From Rhodospirillaceae bacterium (GTDB lineage Bacteria > Pseudomonadota > Alphaproteobacteria > SHVZ01): a stretch of DNA of 32,524 bases. Location: the NCBI GenBank assembly GCA_016792585.1, contig JAEULB010000029.1, positions 1 through 32,524 on the forward strand. Direction: 5' to 3'. The notes beneath the pieces were generated by a model. It did not search any database, had not been told where the DNA came from, and saw nothing but the letters and a program-made list of their open reading frames with translations. Below are positions 17,901 to 24,529 of this stretch, piece by piece; within the stretch, counting starts at the first letter, position 1, and every line of letters begins with the position of its first letter. The position numbers and the translations under genes are program-made.

Positions 17901-18390
17901 GGTTGCGCGCTTCCGCCATCAGTTCGGCGGCGATGCGGTCCTCGGCGAGATCGAAATAGGGGACGACCCCGGCCTCCTGCGGGAAGCGGCCGAGCAGGCT
18001 CTGGCAGAAGCCGTGGATCGTCTGGATCTTCAATCCGCCCGGCGCATCGAGCGCGCGGGCGAAGAGGCGACGGGCGCATTCCTCCTCGTCTCGGGTCGCG
18101 CGCTGGCCGAGCAGCTTGGCGAGAGAGTCGGCGAGCGTGATGTCGTCGGCCGCCGCCCAATGGGCGAGCTCCGCCATCACGCGCGTCTTCATCTCGGCCG
18201 CCGCCGCCTTGGTGAAGGTGAGGCAGAGCAGGCGCTCGGGCCTGGCGCCGTCGAGCAGCATCAGGCGCAGCACGCGATCGGACAGCACCGAGGTCTTGCC
18301 CGACCCCGCCGACGCGCCGACCCAGACGGATGCCTCCGGCCGCGCCGCCGCGAGCTGCTCCGGCGATCGTGCGCGGGCGATCGGAGGCAT
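14989..18390 (-). CDS. addA: Double-strand break repair helicase-nuclease subunit AddA (alphaproteobacterial type)
   Basis: A 1133-residue UvrD-like helicase with a C-terminal nuclease domain; with AddB it resects DNA double-strand ends for RecA-mediated repair, the role RecBCD plays in enterics. Walker A is GASAGSGKT (25-33), motif Ia LCLTFTKAAAAEM is near 55-67, Walker B LIDEAQDTNPDQW lies in the middle, GDYKQSIYGFQRADP follows, and motif VI LYVAMTRAEDRLYV is present. The nuclease core is QVDRL...VVVIDYKTN near residues 1050-1071. The ATG at 18390 follows the addB stop by 4 nt, with GGAGGGG at the end of addB as ribosome site. Complete, with no frame disruption. Confidence 0.95.
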   Translation of the reverse strand: MPPIARARSPEQLAAARPEASVWVGASAGSGKTSVLSDRVLRLMLLDGARPERLLCLTFTKAAAAEMKTRVMAELAHWAAADDITLADSLAKLLGQRATRDEEECARRLFARALDAPGGLKIQTIHGFCQSLLGRFPQEAGVVPYFDLAEDRIAAELMAEARNRVLAQARAGGNLAEALSVATERAGEDRFDTLIQDLARERGRLTRLVEDHGIDGVVARIFARHDADPKDTPERLIADAVRDGAFDLVSLRRACDALSRSGVEDQRRAPVLASFLADPKTRVSAFEAYRAIFLTKDGSIRARLAAKAAEAHDARCKETLQKEAERILRLDQKIKALRLARATAALVRLAVAVIETYAELKQAKALLDYDDLILKTRDLLSMEGVAPWVLFKLDGGLDHILIDEAQDTNPDQWQVVQHLAEEFFAGVGARPDVTRTIFAVGDYKQSIYGFQRADPREFQRMRLHFAMRVTGAKREWDEVALATSFRSTPAVLEVVDTTFAPPEAHAGVTQDDEKVRHEASRKGAGGLVEIWPLEEPAERDPFEAWMPPVEQRSGRDPETELARLIARRIAEWIDRKEMLPAKGRAIRAGDVMVLVRRRGTFLDALVRALKQRGVPVAGADRILLTEQLAVMDLMALGHALLLPSDDLTLATVLKSPLVGLDEDQLYRLAHGREGSLWKRLQSMKDAEPAFGQAHDLLADLLARVDYLSPFALFAHVLGPLGGRRRIQARLGPESLDALEEFLNAALAHERAHPPSLQAFLHWLEAAAEDIKRDLEHGARDEVRVMTVHGAKGLQAPIVILPDTVSPLRDDPGVLWTEDGLPLWCPRVEDADQVAGRARAAARTHREEEHRRLLYVAMTRAEDRLYVCGWRTSDRRSSSVTWYDLVASAFETLDGVEPVVERPARRFVSQQTAAVEMPKAAADAVVLPALPGWARIDAKAEPRPPRPLAPSRPEDPEPPVRSPLIAEDGLRFRRGRLVHRLLQSLPDLPQEARAEAARRWLARPGQGITPQQAEALLKETLAILDDPDLAPLFGPGSRAEVPVTGVIGPHVVSGQVDRLVALADRVVVIDYKTNRPPPLEPERVAPLYLRQMAAYRAVLRKVYEGCPVECRLLWTDGPRQMALPDALLDRFAPA

Positions 18391-18394
18391 GGCG

Positions 18395-21325
18395 TCACCC
18401 CTCCAGCGTCGACCATTCCTTCACCCTGGCGAGATGGTCGTAGTCGCTGTAGCGCGGGCCCGACACGGGATCGGGGCGGGAGAGGTAGGGCGTCGCCGGA
18501 TCGGCGAACCTGGCGATCAGCGCAAGCAGGCCGGCACGTGCCGCCTCGATCAAGGCGCGCGGATCGCCGTCGGCGAGGCTTTTGATCTCGCCGGCAGGAT
18601 CGGCGCCGGAGAGACGCCAGTATTCGAGCGCCTCGACCTTGCCTGCCTCGACGTTCTCGAAGCCGCCAGCCTCGGCGATCAGCGCTTCGAGCGGAAGCTG
18701 CGGCGAGAGGCCGAGTGCCACATGCTCTTCCTTCGGCAGGACGCCGGTCTTGTAGTCGAGGATCACGAGGCCGCCGGAATCGAGCCGGTCTATCCGGTCG
18801 GCGAAGCCGGTCAGCGTGAAGTCGCCGAGCTTGAGCCTGCCCTTGGCTTCGGTGACCGAGGCGGCGAGCGCCGGCCGCCGCGCGGTCTCGGTCTCGATGA
18901 ACCAGTCGACGATGCGCTCGAAGCGCGGCCACCAGAAGGCGCGCACGCCCGGCCGGTCGAGGGCGGCACCGAAGGCGGTGCGGCCGATCTGGATCAGCCG
19001 CGCCCGCGCGTCATGCGGCAGCCCGTCGGGAAAGTCGCGGACGAAGGCATCGAGGGCGGCGTGGATGAACTGCCCGCGCTCGGCAGCACCCGGATCGGCG
19101 TCGATCGGGTCGAGCGCCTTCAGGCCCAGCACGTGGCGCGCATAGATCGCGTAAGGATCGCGCATCCAGCGCTCGATCTCGGTCACCGACATCCGCTTAG
19201 GCCGCGCCTCGGCCGGCGGGCGCGGTGCCGGCGGCGCGATCGGCTGCGGCGGGCCCGCCGGCGCATCCAGCGCCTCGACCCAGGCGCGTCGGACAGCGCT
19301 CTCGCGCTTGAGCCGCTTGGCACCCTCCTCGCCGAGCACGACGTCGAGACGCAGCAGCCAGCGCGACGCGACCGTCGGCGTGCCGTCGACGCGCTCGGCC
19401 CGGGTCAGCACCACCTGCTTCGCCGACGCGAGTTCCACGAAGTCGTGCGCCGAAAGCCCGATGCGACGCTCCGGCGCCGGCAGGCCGAAGCGTGCCCGCA
19501 TCGGCCGCGACAGCCACGGATCGGCCTGCGGCTCCGGCGGCCAGGTGCCCTCGTTCAACCCGCCGAGCACGACGACCTCGGCCGTCTGCAACCGCGCTTC
19601 GAGCGGCCCGAGAATCGAGAGGCGCGGATGCTGGCCGCGCTGCGGACGCACCACCAGGCCTTCGGTCAGCGCGTCGTAGAGCTGCGGATAGAAGGATCCG
19701 CGGGCGAGGGCGAAGGTGCCGGCCGCCTCGCTGATCTCGGCGAGCGCCGTGCCCAGCATCTCGCCGGCCTCGCCGCGCCAGAGCCGCTCGGCGCCGCTCG
19801 ATGCGTCGTCCCGGGCCAGTGCTTCCGCCGCCTCGATGTGATGGGCGAGATGCTCGGTCAGCGTCGCCTCGCCACCTTCGATGCCCTGGATCAGCGGCGA
19901 GAGCCGCGCGCCCAGATCCTCGACGAAGGCCGTCAGCGTCGACTTCTCGCGGGCGTCCTTGATCTCGGCATTGGCGAGCGCGCTCTTGAGTCCCGCGATA
20001 CCGGGCGCCGGCCGCGGCCCGCGCAGGATCGCGTGCTCGAGCTTGCGCGCGAGGTCGCGGAAAACCGGCGTCGAGATGCCGCCCGAGGCGAGCGGGTGCT
20101 TGAGCAGCGCCAGCAGGTCGACCGGTGCCAGGTCTGACTCGATCGCGGTCAGGATCAGCCGCATGAAGGTGCCGACCGCGCTGCCGGCGAGCGGCTGGCC
20201 CGAGGAATCGTCGACCTCGATGTTCCAGCGCGCCATCTCGGCGGCGACGCGGCGGCCGAGCATGCGATCGGGCGTCACCAGCATCGCGCGCGCCTCTTGC
20301 GTCTCCAGCGCCTCGCGCAGGCTGAGCGCGATCGCGCGCGCCTCCGCCTCCGCCGTCGGCAGATCGAGACGCGACAGGCCGGCGACGGCGCGTTCGTCGA
20401 CTTCCGGCAGGTCGCGCCACTCGTCGGATGTCGCGGCCGGCGTCAGCGCCCGCTGCAGCAGCGTCGCGCGCGGCGACACCGCCGCGGCCGACCACAGGGT
20501 CACGTCCTTCCGCTCGGCCCCGAGGCGCGCCAGCAGCCGGTGCATCGTGTGCTGCGGATGCACCGGCTCCTCGCCGATCGCCTCCCAGGTGCGGTCGTCC
20601 GAGGCGAGATCGAGGCCGGGCAGCACCACCTCGCCCTTGGGCAGCGATGCCACCACCTTCATCAGGTCGGCCGTCGCCGGGATGCTGCCGGTCGATCCGG
20701 CGACGATGATCGGATCCGGCGGCGGCGCCTTGGCCCAGGAATCGGCCTGGAGCCGGATCAGCCGCGAGCGCCGGTCGGCCGGATCGAGCGCGCCCTCGTC
20801 CTTCAGCACCTCCGGCCAGCGCTCGGAGAGGATCGAGAGGAAATCCAGCGTCAGCTGCCAGTGACGCGCCAGATCCTCAGGCACGAGCGCCGGCAGATCG
20901 GAGAAGGCGAGGCCCTCGGTGTGGATCTGGTCGAGGAGGCGCGCGAGTTCCTTTGCGAGTCGCGCGGCGTGATGCGGCACCAGATCCCCGCGCGCCGCCA
21001 GGATCAGCCGTGTCAGCAGCAGGAGGCGGCGCGGCTCGGCGATCGCCGGCGGCAGGTCGAGCGACTCGGCCAGGCCCAGATCGGCCGCCGGCCCGAGGTC
21101 CAGCTCCGCCGCATCGACATCGCCCAGCGGCACCATCCTGGGCAGCAGCAGCGCCTTGCCGCCGCTGACGCGAAGAAAGGCATCCGAGAGCGCGCGTGCG
21201 CCGCGCCGCGTCGGCAGCAGGATCGTGATCGCCGCGAGATCGAGCGGATCCGGCGAGCGCGCATGGAGCCCTGCCGCCAGCGCATCGAGGAACGGCACGC
21301 CCGGCGGGATGGTCTTCAGATTCAT
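18395..21325 (-). CDS. addB: Double-strand break repair protein AddB (alphaproteobacterial type)
   Basis: A 976-residue partner of AddA. The N-terminal half resembles an inactivated helicase: the Walker-A position reads LLPTRRGARAL, without GKT. The C-terminal PD-(D/E)XK nuclease is intact (FTLTGFADRIDRL, then VILDYKTG near residue 857). The whole protein contains no cysteine, so it cannot hold the iron-sulfur cluster described for Bacillus AddB; I believe this is usual for the alphaproteobacterial branch. The start at 21325 overlaps the tsaE stop as ATGA; a GTG further upstream would add 11 residues without support. tsaE, addB and addA form one transcript. Confidence 0.94.
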   Translation of the reverse strand: MNLKTIPPGVPFLDALAAGLHARSPDPLDLAAITILLPTRRGARALSDAFLRVSGGKALLLPRMVPLGDVDAAELDLGPAADLGLAESLDLPPAIAEPRRLLLLTRLILAARGDLVPHHAARLAKELARLLDQIHTEGLAFSDLPALVPEDLARHWQLTLDFLSILSERWPEVLKDEGALDPADRRSRLIRLQADSWAKAPPPDPIIVAGSTGSIPATADLMKVVASLPKGEVVLPGLDLASDDRTWEAIGEEPVHPQHTMHRLLARLGAERKDVTLWSAAAVSPRATLLQRALTPAATSDEWRDLPEVDERAVAGLSRLDLPTAEAEARAIALSLREALETQEARAMLVTPDRMLGRRVAAEMARWNIEVDDSSGQPLAGSAVGTFMRLILTAIESDLAPVDLLALLKHPLASGGISTPVFRDLARKLEHAILRGPRPAPGIAGLKSALANAEIKDAREKSTLTAFVEDLGARLSPLIQGIEGGEATLTEHLAHHIEAAEALARDDASSGAERLWRGEAGEMLGTALAEISEAAGTFALARGSFYPQLYDALTEGLVVRPQRGQHPRLSILGPLEARLQTAEVVVLGGLNEGTWPPEPQADPWLSRPMRARFGLPAPERRIGLSAHDFVELASAKQVVLTRAERVDGTPTVASRWLLRLDVVLGEEGAKRLKRESAVRRAWVEALDAPAGPPQPIAPPAPRPPAEARPKRMSVTEIERWMRDPYAIYARHVLGLKALDPIDADPGAAERGQFIHAALDAFVRDFPDGLPHDARARLIQIGRTAFGAALDRPGVRAFWWPRFERIVDWFIETETARRPALAASVTEAKGRLKLGDFTLTGFADRIDRLDSGGLVILDYKTGVLPKEEHVALGLSPQLPLEALIAEAGGFENVEAGKVEALEYWRLSGADPAGEIKSLADGDPRALIEAARAGLLALIARFADPATPYLSRPDPVSGPRYSDYDHLARVKEWSTLEG

Positions 21326-21834
21326 GGAAGCCCGAGCGCCTTCAGCCGCTCTTCCCACCTAGGCGAGCCCGACAGCGTGACCACGCGCTCGTTCTCGCTC
21401 CTGCCGAAGGCGAGGTGCACGTCGAGCCTTTCTGCCGGCAGCAGCGCCCCCAGCCGCTCCGGCCACTCGATCAGCGAGATCGCCTCGGCGAACGCGTCCT
21501 CGATGCCGAGCTCATGCGCGTCTTCGGGCCGCGTGAGCCGATAGAGATCGAAATGCCAGACCGGCGCCGGCGCGAGGTCGTAGGTCTGCACCAGCGTGAA
21601 GGTCGGCGACGGCACCTCCTCCGGCCCGCCGAGGGCGTGGATGATGGCGCGTGCGAAGAAGGTCTTGCCCGCGCCGAGCTCGCCATGCAGGGCGACGACG
21701 TCGCCGGCACGGAGAAGCGGCGCAAGGAGGGTTGCCAACGCGACCGTCGCCGAAGCGTCGGAAAGGCTCGTGGAAATCGGCACGTCCGACTCATACGCCG
21801 CTCGCCGATGACCCTCAATGGTCGATCGCATCAT
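21322..21834 (-). CDS. tsaE: tRNA threonylcarbamoyladenosine biosynthesis ATPase TsaE
   Basis: A 170-residue P-loop ATPase needed, with TsaB, TsaC and TsaD, for the t6A37 modification of tRNAs reading ANN codons. Walker A GELGAGKT is at 51-58, the family motif PSPTFTLVQTY at 85-95, HFDLYRL at 94-100 and the acidic IEWPERLG at 122-129. All are intact. The start is uncertain by one codon, since two ATGs stand in tandem (21834 and 21831), and no clear ribosome site is visible; I use the first. The frame is open far upstream but only as the antisense of a secreted-protein gene. The stop overlaps addB. Confidence 0.93.
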   Translation of the reverse strand: MMRSTIEGHRRAAYESDVPISTSLSDASATVALATLLAPLLRAGDVVALHGELGAGKTFFARAIIHALGGPEEVPSPTFTLVQTYDLAPAPVWHFDLYRLTRPEDAHELGIEDAFAEAISLIEWPERLGALLPAERLDVHLAFGRSENERVVTLSGSPRWEERLKALGLP

Positions 21835-21890
21835 CCACGTACCGCAGCCGCGGTAGGTCGATGCCGTGCGCGCCTTTAATGCGCGCTGGG

Positions 21891-21949
21891 TATGATCGGC
21901 CGTGCCTCTCCGGTGTTCTTCCCCCAGTTCCCACTCAATCGGAATTGAG
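21891..21949 (+). promoter_or_regulatory. Leader of the DUF1236 gene: -10-like TATGAT and an inverted repeat
   Basis: TATGAT (21891-21896) matches the -10 consensus in five of six bases, although the -35 region is GC-rich and poor. Downstream, CTCAAT (21934-21939) and ATTGAG (21944-21949) form a perfect 6-bp inverted repeat with a CGGA loop. The second arm merges into the GAGGAG ribosome site (21947-21952), so folding would partly hide it. The structure is seen; translational control is inferred. Confidence 0.4.
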
Positions 21950-21960
21950 GAGATCTGGAG

Positions 21961-22293
21961 ATGAAGAAGACCCTGCTCTCGACCGTCGCGGCGATCGCGC
22001 TGGCAGCCGGCATCGGCGTCGCCTCGGCGCAGACCACCACGACCACCACCACCTGGACCAACGATCACGGCACCACGATCCGCGAGTACTCGACGACCCA
22101 GAAGTTCAAGTCGATCGACGACCCGTCGCTGCGCCCGCAGGTCGGCATGGTGCTTCCGGGCACCGTCACCGTGGCGCCGCTGCCGGAGACCATCGTGATC
22201 CCGCGCCGCGAGTCCTTCAGCTACTCGATCATCAACAACCAGCCGGTCGTCGTCGAGCGCGACAGCCGGAAGGTCATCCACGTCTGGAACTGA
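21961..22293 (+). CDS. DUF1236-type secreted protein
   Basis: A 110-residue exported protein with a clear Sec signal peptide (MKKTLLSTVAAIALAAGIGV, cleavage likely after ASA at residue 23). A threonine run (seven in a row) follows immediately, which may be a flexible linker. The C-terminal region YSIINNQPVVVERDSRKVIH is the DUF1236 signature, a short domain common in alphaproteobacteria and without a known role. The ATG has GAGGAG 8 nt upstream. It stands alone, divergent from tsaE and convergent with the aldo/keto reductase gene. Probably periplasmic. Confidence 0.85.
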   Translation: MKKTLLSTVAAIALAAGIGVASAQTTTTTTTWTNDHGTTIREYSTTQKFKSIDDPSLRPQVGMVLPGTVTVAPLPETIVIPRRESFSYSIINNQPVVVERDSRKVIHVWN

Positions 22294-22317
22294 TCGCAGT
22301 TCCGGTGTGAGGCATGC

Positions 22318-22341
22318 GGCCGGGGCGGCGACGCCTCGGCC
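22318..22341. terminator. Hairpin between convergent DUF1236 and aldo/keto reductase genes
   Basis: GGCCGGGGCG and CGCCTCGGCC pair over 10 positions (one G-T wobble) around a GCGA loop, 24 nt after the DUF1236 stop and 9 nt beyond the reductase stop. It has no T-run on either side, but its placement suits bidirectional termination. Confidence 0.55.
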
Positions 22342-22350
22342 GTTCGCCGT

Positions 22351-23319
22351 TCAGGCCCTTGCGATCATCGCGAGCGCGTCGGCCGACAGCCTGCCCTTCT
22401 CGACCGAGCGGATCGCGGTCTCAAGCTGGTCGAGCGTCGAGGTGCCGGCGAGCACCGTGGTCATCGCGTCCGAGGAGATCGCGAAGCGGAGTGCCAGCTC
22501 GATCAGGCTTTCGGCATGGCTGGCCTTGATGAGCGGATCGAAGCGGTGCGCGTTCTTCACGTCGACCGCGTAGGTGGGGCCGGAGGCGATCGGCGGCACG
22601 GAGGGCACGCCGGTCGGATGCCGCTCCTCGCTGCCGCTCAAGGCGCCGCCGGCGAAGACGCGGATGTTGATGCGGCCCATGCCGGCCTCCTTCGCCCTGG
22701 TCGCGAGGCCCTTGAAGTCCTGCGCCGGCAGGCCCGCCGGCACCGGCCCGGCAGCGCTCGGGTTCAGCAGGTTGAAGCAGATCTGCGCGGTGTCGAAGGC
22801 CTTGGACTCGACGACGCGATGCAGAAGTGCTGTCTCGCCGAGCGCGGTGATGCCGGCGAAGCGGATCTTGCCCTGGCGCTTGAGCTTCTCCATCGCCGGG
22901 GCGACCTCTTGGGTCACGGTCTCGGCGGTGAGCGGCCGGTCGGTGCCGGCAGCGTCGATCCGGTTATGGAGCTGAAGCAGGTCGACCGACTCGCGGCCGA
23001 GCCGCTTCAGGCTCGCTTCCAGCGAGCGTGCGACCGCGCCCACGATGTCTCCCTTGTCCTCGGGCAGCACGGTGACCTTGGTCGCGAGGAAGATCTCGGG
23101 CTTGAGGCTTGCCAGCACGCGGCCGAGATTGGTCTCGCTGGCACCGTTGCCGTACATCGGTGCCGTGTCGAAGAAGGTGACGCCGGCCTCCAGCGCCCGC
23201 GCCACGGCGCGCTCCTGGTCGGCGGGCGACCCTTTCACCATCATCCCGCCGACGGCGCCGCAGCCGAATCCCAGCACCGAGACCTTCACGCCGGTCCGGC
23301 CTAACGTGCGCATTTCCAT
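22351..23319 (-). CDS. Aldo/keto reductase
   Basis: A 322-residue NADPH-dependent carbonyl reductase. The AKR catalytic tetrad is complete: Asp51 and Tyr56 in FFDTAPMYGNGASE, Lys81 in FLATKV and His118 in LLQLHNRI. The C-terminal cofactor region VLAGTSTLDQLETAI is present. The ATG at 23319 has AAAGGAG about 8 nt upstream; the upstream open extension is low-complexity sequence. It is transcribed in the same direction as the aldolase gene upstream, but a strong hairpin in the 73-nt gap probably separates the two. Substrate unknown; the MYGNGASETNLG pattern resembles sugar-dehydrogenase-like AKRs, which is only suggestive. Confidence 0.92.
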   Translation of the reverse strand: MEMRTLGRTGVKVSVLGFGCGAVGGMMVKGSPADQERAVARALEAGVTFFDTAPMYGNGASETNLGRVLASLKPEIFLATKVTVLPEDKGDIVGAVARSLEASLKRLGRESVDLLQLHNRIDAAGTDRPLTAETVTQEVAPAMEKLKRQGKIRFAGITALGETALLHRVVESKAFDTAQICFNLLNPSAAGPVPAGLPAQDFKGLATRAKEAGMGRINIRVFAGGALSGSEERHPTGVPSVPPIASGPTYAVDVKNAHRFDPLIKASHAESLIELALRFAISSDAMTTVLAGTSTLDQLETAIRSVEKGRLSADALAMIARA

Positions 23320-23355
23320 GAGGCTCTCCTTTGCTGCGGGAGAGCCTAGTCGGAA

Positions 23356-23384
23356 CCCTCCCCCGTGCGAAGCGCGAGGGAGGG
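23356..23384 (-). terminator. Hairpin between dapA and the aldo/keto reductase gene
   Basis: CCCTCCC pairs with GGGAGGG (7 bp); after a C-A mismatch, five more pairs including one G-T wobble close a GAA loop. It begins 9 nt beyond the dapA stop. No T-run follows. The outer arms resemble those of the long palindromic repeat near 27.7 kb, so it may be a solo fragment of that repeat family acting as a terminator. Confidence 0.5.
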
Positions 23385-23392
23385 GACGCGAT

Positions 23393-24307
23393 TCACTCCG
23401 CCGCCACCCGCGTGGCACCTCGCGCCTGCATCATGCGGTCGAGGCGTCCGGCAAGAGCGGCGGTGACACCGGTCATCGGCAATCGGAGCTCCGGCGAGGC
23501 GATCAGGCCCTGGCGCCAGAGCCAGTGCTTGACCGGCGCCGGGTTCGGCTCGGCGAAGAACAGGCGCACGATGTCGACCAGCCCGTGCCAGGCGGCACGC
23601 GCCCGGTCGGTCTCGCCGGCAGTCAGGTCGCGGCGGATCTTGGCGAAGACCCCCGGATTGACGTGCGCGGAAGCCGTGATGCCGCCATCGGCGCCGTGGG
23701 TCAGCGCGCTGAAGTACTGCGCGTCCTCGCCGGTCAGTACGGCGAAGCCTGGCGGGCGGCGGCCGATCAGCTCGACGCTCTGCTGCGGATCGGCTGAGCA
23801 GTCCTTGACGCCCACGATGTTGGATCGCGCCCCGGCGATCCGGAGCAGCGTGTCGTTCGAGATGTTGACGCCGGTGCGATAGGGGATGTTGTAGACGACC
23901 ACCGGCCGCTCGCTCGCGTCCGCGACGGCGAGGAAGTGACGGTAGAGACCTTCCTGCGACGGCCGCACATAGGCCGGGCTCGGAACCAGGTAGCCCTCGA
24001 CCGGCCAGTCGCGCGTGCGTTCGATCCGGACGCTAAGCGCGCGCGTGTCGCTGCCGGACATCCCGAGATGCAGCGGCACGCGGCCGGCGACGGTCGCAGC
24101 CGCGATCTCGACCAGGCGCCTGGTCTCGTCCCAGTCGAGCGTCAGCCCCTCGCCGGTGGTGGCGGCGACGATCAGCCCGTCGACCGGATGGCCGAGCAGG
24201 TGGCGGATCACGCGGGCGAACGAGGCCTCGTCGATGCGGCCGTCGCGGAACGGCGTGATCAGCGGGATCCAGAGGCCGCTCAAGGTCGGTGTAGTCGTGT
24301 CGGTCAT
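23393..24307 (-). CDS. dapA: 4-Hydroxy-tetrahydrodipicolinate synthase (DapA-type aldolase)
   Basis: A 304-residue class I aldolase of the DapA/NanA fold. It contains every residue that defines true DapA activity by comparison with the E. coli enzyme: AATTGEG (Thr50/Thr51), Tyr113 in SPAYVRPSQEGLY, Tyr139 and Arg144 in YNIPYRTG, and the Schiff-base Lys168 in GVKDCS. The predicted reaction is condensation of pyruvate with aspartate semialdehyde, in lysine and diaminopimelate synthesis. Genomes of this kind often carry several paralogues, so another keto-acid aldolase role remains possible. AGAAGGG lies 5 nt before the ATG at 24307. A 222-nt leader with mutually exclusive stem-loops precedes it. 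The upstream neighbour is an exported PLP enzyme on the same strand. Confidence 0.82.
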   Translation of the reverse strand: MTDTTTPTLSGLWIPLITPFRDGRIDEASFARVIRHLLGHPVDGLIVAATTGEGLTLDWDETRRLVEIAAATVAGRVPLHLGMSGSDTRALSVRIERTRDWPVEGYLVPSPAYVRPSQEGLYRHFLAVADASERPVVVYNIPYRTGVNISNDTLLRIAGARSNIVGVKDCSADPQQSVELIGRRPPGFAVLTGEDAQYFSALTHGADGGITASAHVNPGVFAKIRRDLTAGETDRARAAWHGLVDIVRLFFAEPNPAPVKHWLWRQGLIASPELRLPMTGVTAALAGRLDRMMQARGATRVAAE

Positions 24308-24361
24308 GATGCCCTTCTGCTGGTTGGGAGTTCCGGCGGAAGGGAGATGCAGAAACGAAAA

Positions 24362-24437
24362 GACCCCGCCCGAAGCCGGAGGGGTCCTGTTGATCCTGAC
24401 GGTGTAAGCGCGTTCGCGCGGCCGGCGGCAGACCCCT
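24362..24437 (-). promoter_or_regulatory. Attenuator-like leader upstream of dapA
   Basis: On the minus strand, GACCCCT (from 24386 to 24380) can pair with GGGGTC at 24367-24362, extended by a CCG/CGG inner stem. This gives an intrinsic terminator followed by TTTTCGTTT. The same GACCCCT can instead pair with AGGGGTC at 24437-24431 (7 perfect pairs), which would prevent the terminator. The terminator ends 54 nt before the dapA ATG. A short frame (24437-24481, 14 codons) ends directly on the antiterminator strand and holds two adjacent AAA lysine codons, but has no ribosome site. A simpler reading is that the hairpin just ends transcription of the upstream PLP-enzyme gene. Confidence 0.45.
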
Positions 24438-24454
24438 TAGAGGGCCTGTTTTTT
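24429..24454 (+). terminator. Plus-strand hairpin with T6 run, no known gene ahead of it
   Basis: CAG-CCC pairs with GGG-CTG around one mismatch and a 6-nt loop, followed immediately by six Ts (24449-24454). It is formally a plus-strand intrinsic terminator, but both flanking genes run on the minus strand. It could end an unannotated small or antisense RNA starting inside the dapA 5' region. The same bases supply the AAA-AAA codons and antiterminator arm on the minus strand, so it may be a by-product. Confidence 0.3.
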
Positions 24455-24529
24455 CGAGACGAGGATGGCGCGGCGACGCATGGCGCGCATTCTTGGGGGA
24501 GACGCGGCTTGTGTCAACGCCGGATCGCG

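Noticed and set aside
15244..18585. An open frame of 1113 codons on the plus strand opposite addA
   Set aside because: It is the antisense shadow of addA in a GC-rich genome; the protein is rich in Arg, Gln, Asp, Leu and Val repeats, has no recognisable motif, while the minus strand encodes a complete AddA.
24437..24490. The 14-17 codon mini-ORF as an annotated gene
   Set aside because: No ribosome-binding site and too short to judge coding; reported only as part of the possible dapA leader.
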